NCBI GenBank assembly: GCA_024206195.1
Contig: JAAGZO010001346.1
Coordinates: 1-10,911 of the forward strand
Direction: 5' to 3'
DNA from: a bacterium
GTDB lineage: Archaea > Nanoarchaeota > Nanoarchaeia > Woesearchaeales > UBA10216
Length of the DNA stretch: 10,911 nt
Each line of letters begins with the position of its first letter. Position 1 is the stretch's first letter. Below, piece after piece: positions 10,690 to 10,911 of the stretch. The position numbers and the translations under genes are program-made. The notes under the pieces are model-generated. The model was not told where the DNA came from. It saw only the letters and a list, made by a program, of their open reading frames with translations, and ran no database searches.

Positions 10690-10756
10690 CTGTAATCTTT
10701 GTTTATCCCTATACCATATGTAGTGTTTTAGCATAAAAACTTTCCCAACATACCAT

Positions 10757-10785
10757 ATTATACTAAACAAAGTCCACTATGTCAA
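10757..10785 (-). promoter_or_regulatory. Perfect-consensus leftward promoter
   Basis: Minus strand: TTGACA (10785-10780), 17 bp, TATAAT (10762-10757). All 12 bases match the sigma70 consensus. No gene on the minus strand follows within the window for several kilobases, so it may make a noncoding or antisense RNA against the 10557-9408 gene series. Confidence 0.8.
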
Positions 10786-10794
10786 GTTCTGAAT

Positions 10795-10805
10795 GTCACG
10801 ATTTA
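10795..10805 (+). repeat. GTCACGATTTA repeat between divergent promoters
   Basis: A variant of the GTCACGGTTTT repeat placed between the two -35 boxes (10780-10785 and 10828-10833). Its CGATTT part is repeated twice more directly downstream. Confidence 0.6.
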
Positions 10806-10824
10806 TGGCGATTTGTGGCGATTT
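10805..10824 (+). repeat. 10-bp tandem repeat (TGGCGATTT)
   Basis: ATGGCGATTT (10805-10814) and GTGGCGATTT (10815-10824), with a third partial copy (CACGATTT, 10797-10804) on the left. The 10-bp period would place protein contacts on one DNA face, just upstream of the rightward -35. Confidence 0.75.
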
Positions 10825-10827
10825 TCC

Positions 10828-10856
10828 TTGACAAGCCTAGGAGAATTTGTTATAAT
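10828..10856 (+). promoter_or_regulatory. Perfect-consensus rightward promoter
   Basis: TTGACA (10828-10833), 17 bp, TATAAT (10851-10856), matching consensus at all 12 bases. Its transcript would start near 10863 and run out of the window; the first gene must begin to the right. Confidence 0.87.
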
Positions 10857-10911
10857 TTTGTTAGGATTATATAGGAGAGGGTAATATTTATATAAACAAA
10901 GTTTCCTATAA

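Larger units (their letters stand above)
10558..10911. other. Repeat-rich divergent control region
   Basis: No gene is visible. The region holds three copies of ATACCATAT (from 10566, 10711 and 10750), four of TAAACAAAG in both orientations (10646, 10697, 10764, 10892), GTCACGGTT (10681) and GTCACGATTTA (10795), and a 10-bp tandem repeat (10805-10824). It also has an AT-rich inverted repeat (AAAACAA/TTGTTTT, 10620-10635) and two divergent consensus promoters. GGAGAGGG at 10873-10880 could be a ribosome site, but no standard start codon follows before the window ends. Confidence 0.7.

Noticed and set aside
8208..10805. The GTCACGGTTTT repeats as a CRISPR array
   Set aside because: The repeats are only about 11 bp and irregularly spaced (13 bp to more than 1 kb between them), with genes in between.

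Overview
This window looks like an accessory or early region of a large tailed dsDNA bacteriophage with an AT-rich genome. The signs are very dense packing, many tiny genes joined by ATGA overlaps, two HNH-type nuclease genes, a MoxR-type ATPase paired with a VWA/metallopeptidase-like protein, and phage-specific promoter repeats. No structural, replication or integration gene is visible, and no tRNA. Promoters fit a sigma70-type consensus (TTGACA, 17 bp, TATAAT) and many genes have AAGGAG-type ribosome binding sites, so the host is an ordinary bacterium. I cannot name the host or phage genus from sequence alone.

Left part (1-2969, minus strand): a MoxR-like AAA+ ATPase (running off the left edge), a small gene of a paralogous family, and a VWA/DUF2201-like protein with HEVGH and MIDAS motifs. 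The ATPase and VWA genes are each preceded by two tandem copies of an unusual promoter, TTGACTTGGAAAAGACT-N6-TANNNT. A divergent copy at 3061 starts the plus-strand block 3135-5871. That block holds a 396-aa protein of unknown function, a zinc-ribbon-like protein, several small unknown proteins, a 49-aa Cys-rich protein and a 26-aa very basic peptide, and ends at a hairpin terminator (5879-5905).

Middle part (5920-8201): three tandem paralogous small genes under another copy of the same promoter. A convergent minus-strand pair follows (an FNR-like oxidoreductase-fold protein and a 34-aa membrane peptide), sharing a divergent control region with an HNH-type nuclease gene. The two promoters there carry the same 16-bp element as a perfect inverted repeat. 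A further minus-strand paralog is transcribed from a promoter whose -10 box lies in a 13-bp-arm palindrome.

Right part (8202-10911): a mosaic zone with eight intergenic copies of GTCACGGTTT-type repeats, a second HNH gene, a 17-bp-arm stem-loop, repeated gene-end sequences (CTCTAAACTTT plus CTACCTGGCAGC), and six more tiny genes, most ending in the shared C-terminal pattern (D/E-rich, then FLE plus hydrophobic). The window ends in a repeat-rich divergent control region with two perfect-consensus promoters.

The main points for follow-up are the promoter class with a fixed 10-11 bp spacer, four genes whose predicted transcription starts fall on or within about a base of the ATG (apparently leaderless), the paralog family of at least ten tiny proteins, and the repeat-based cassette structure on the right.
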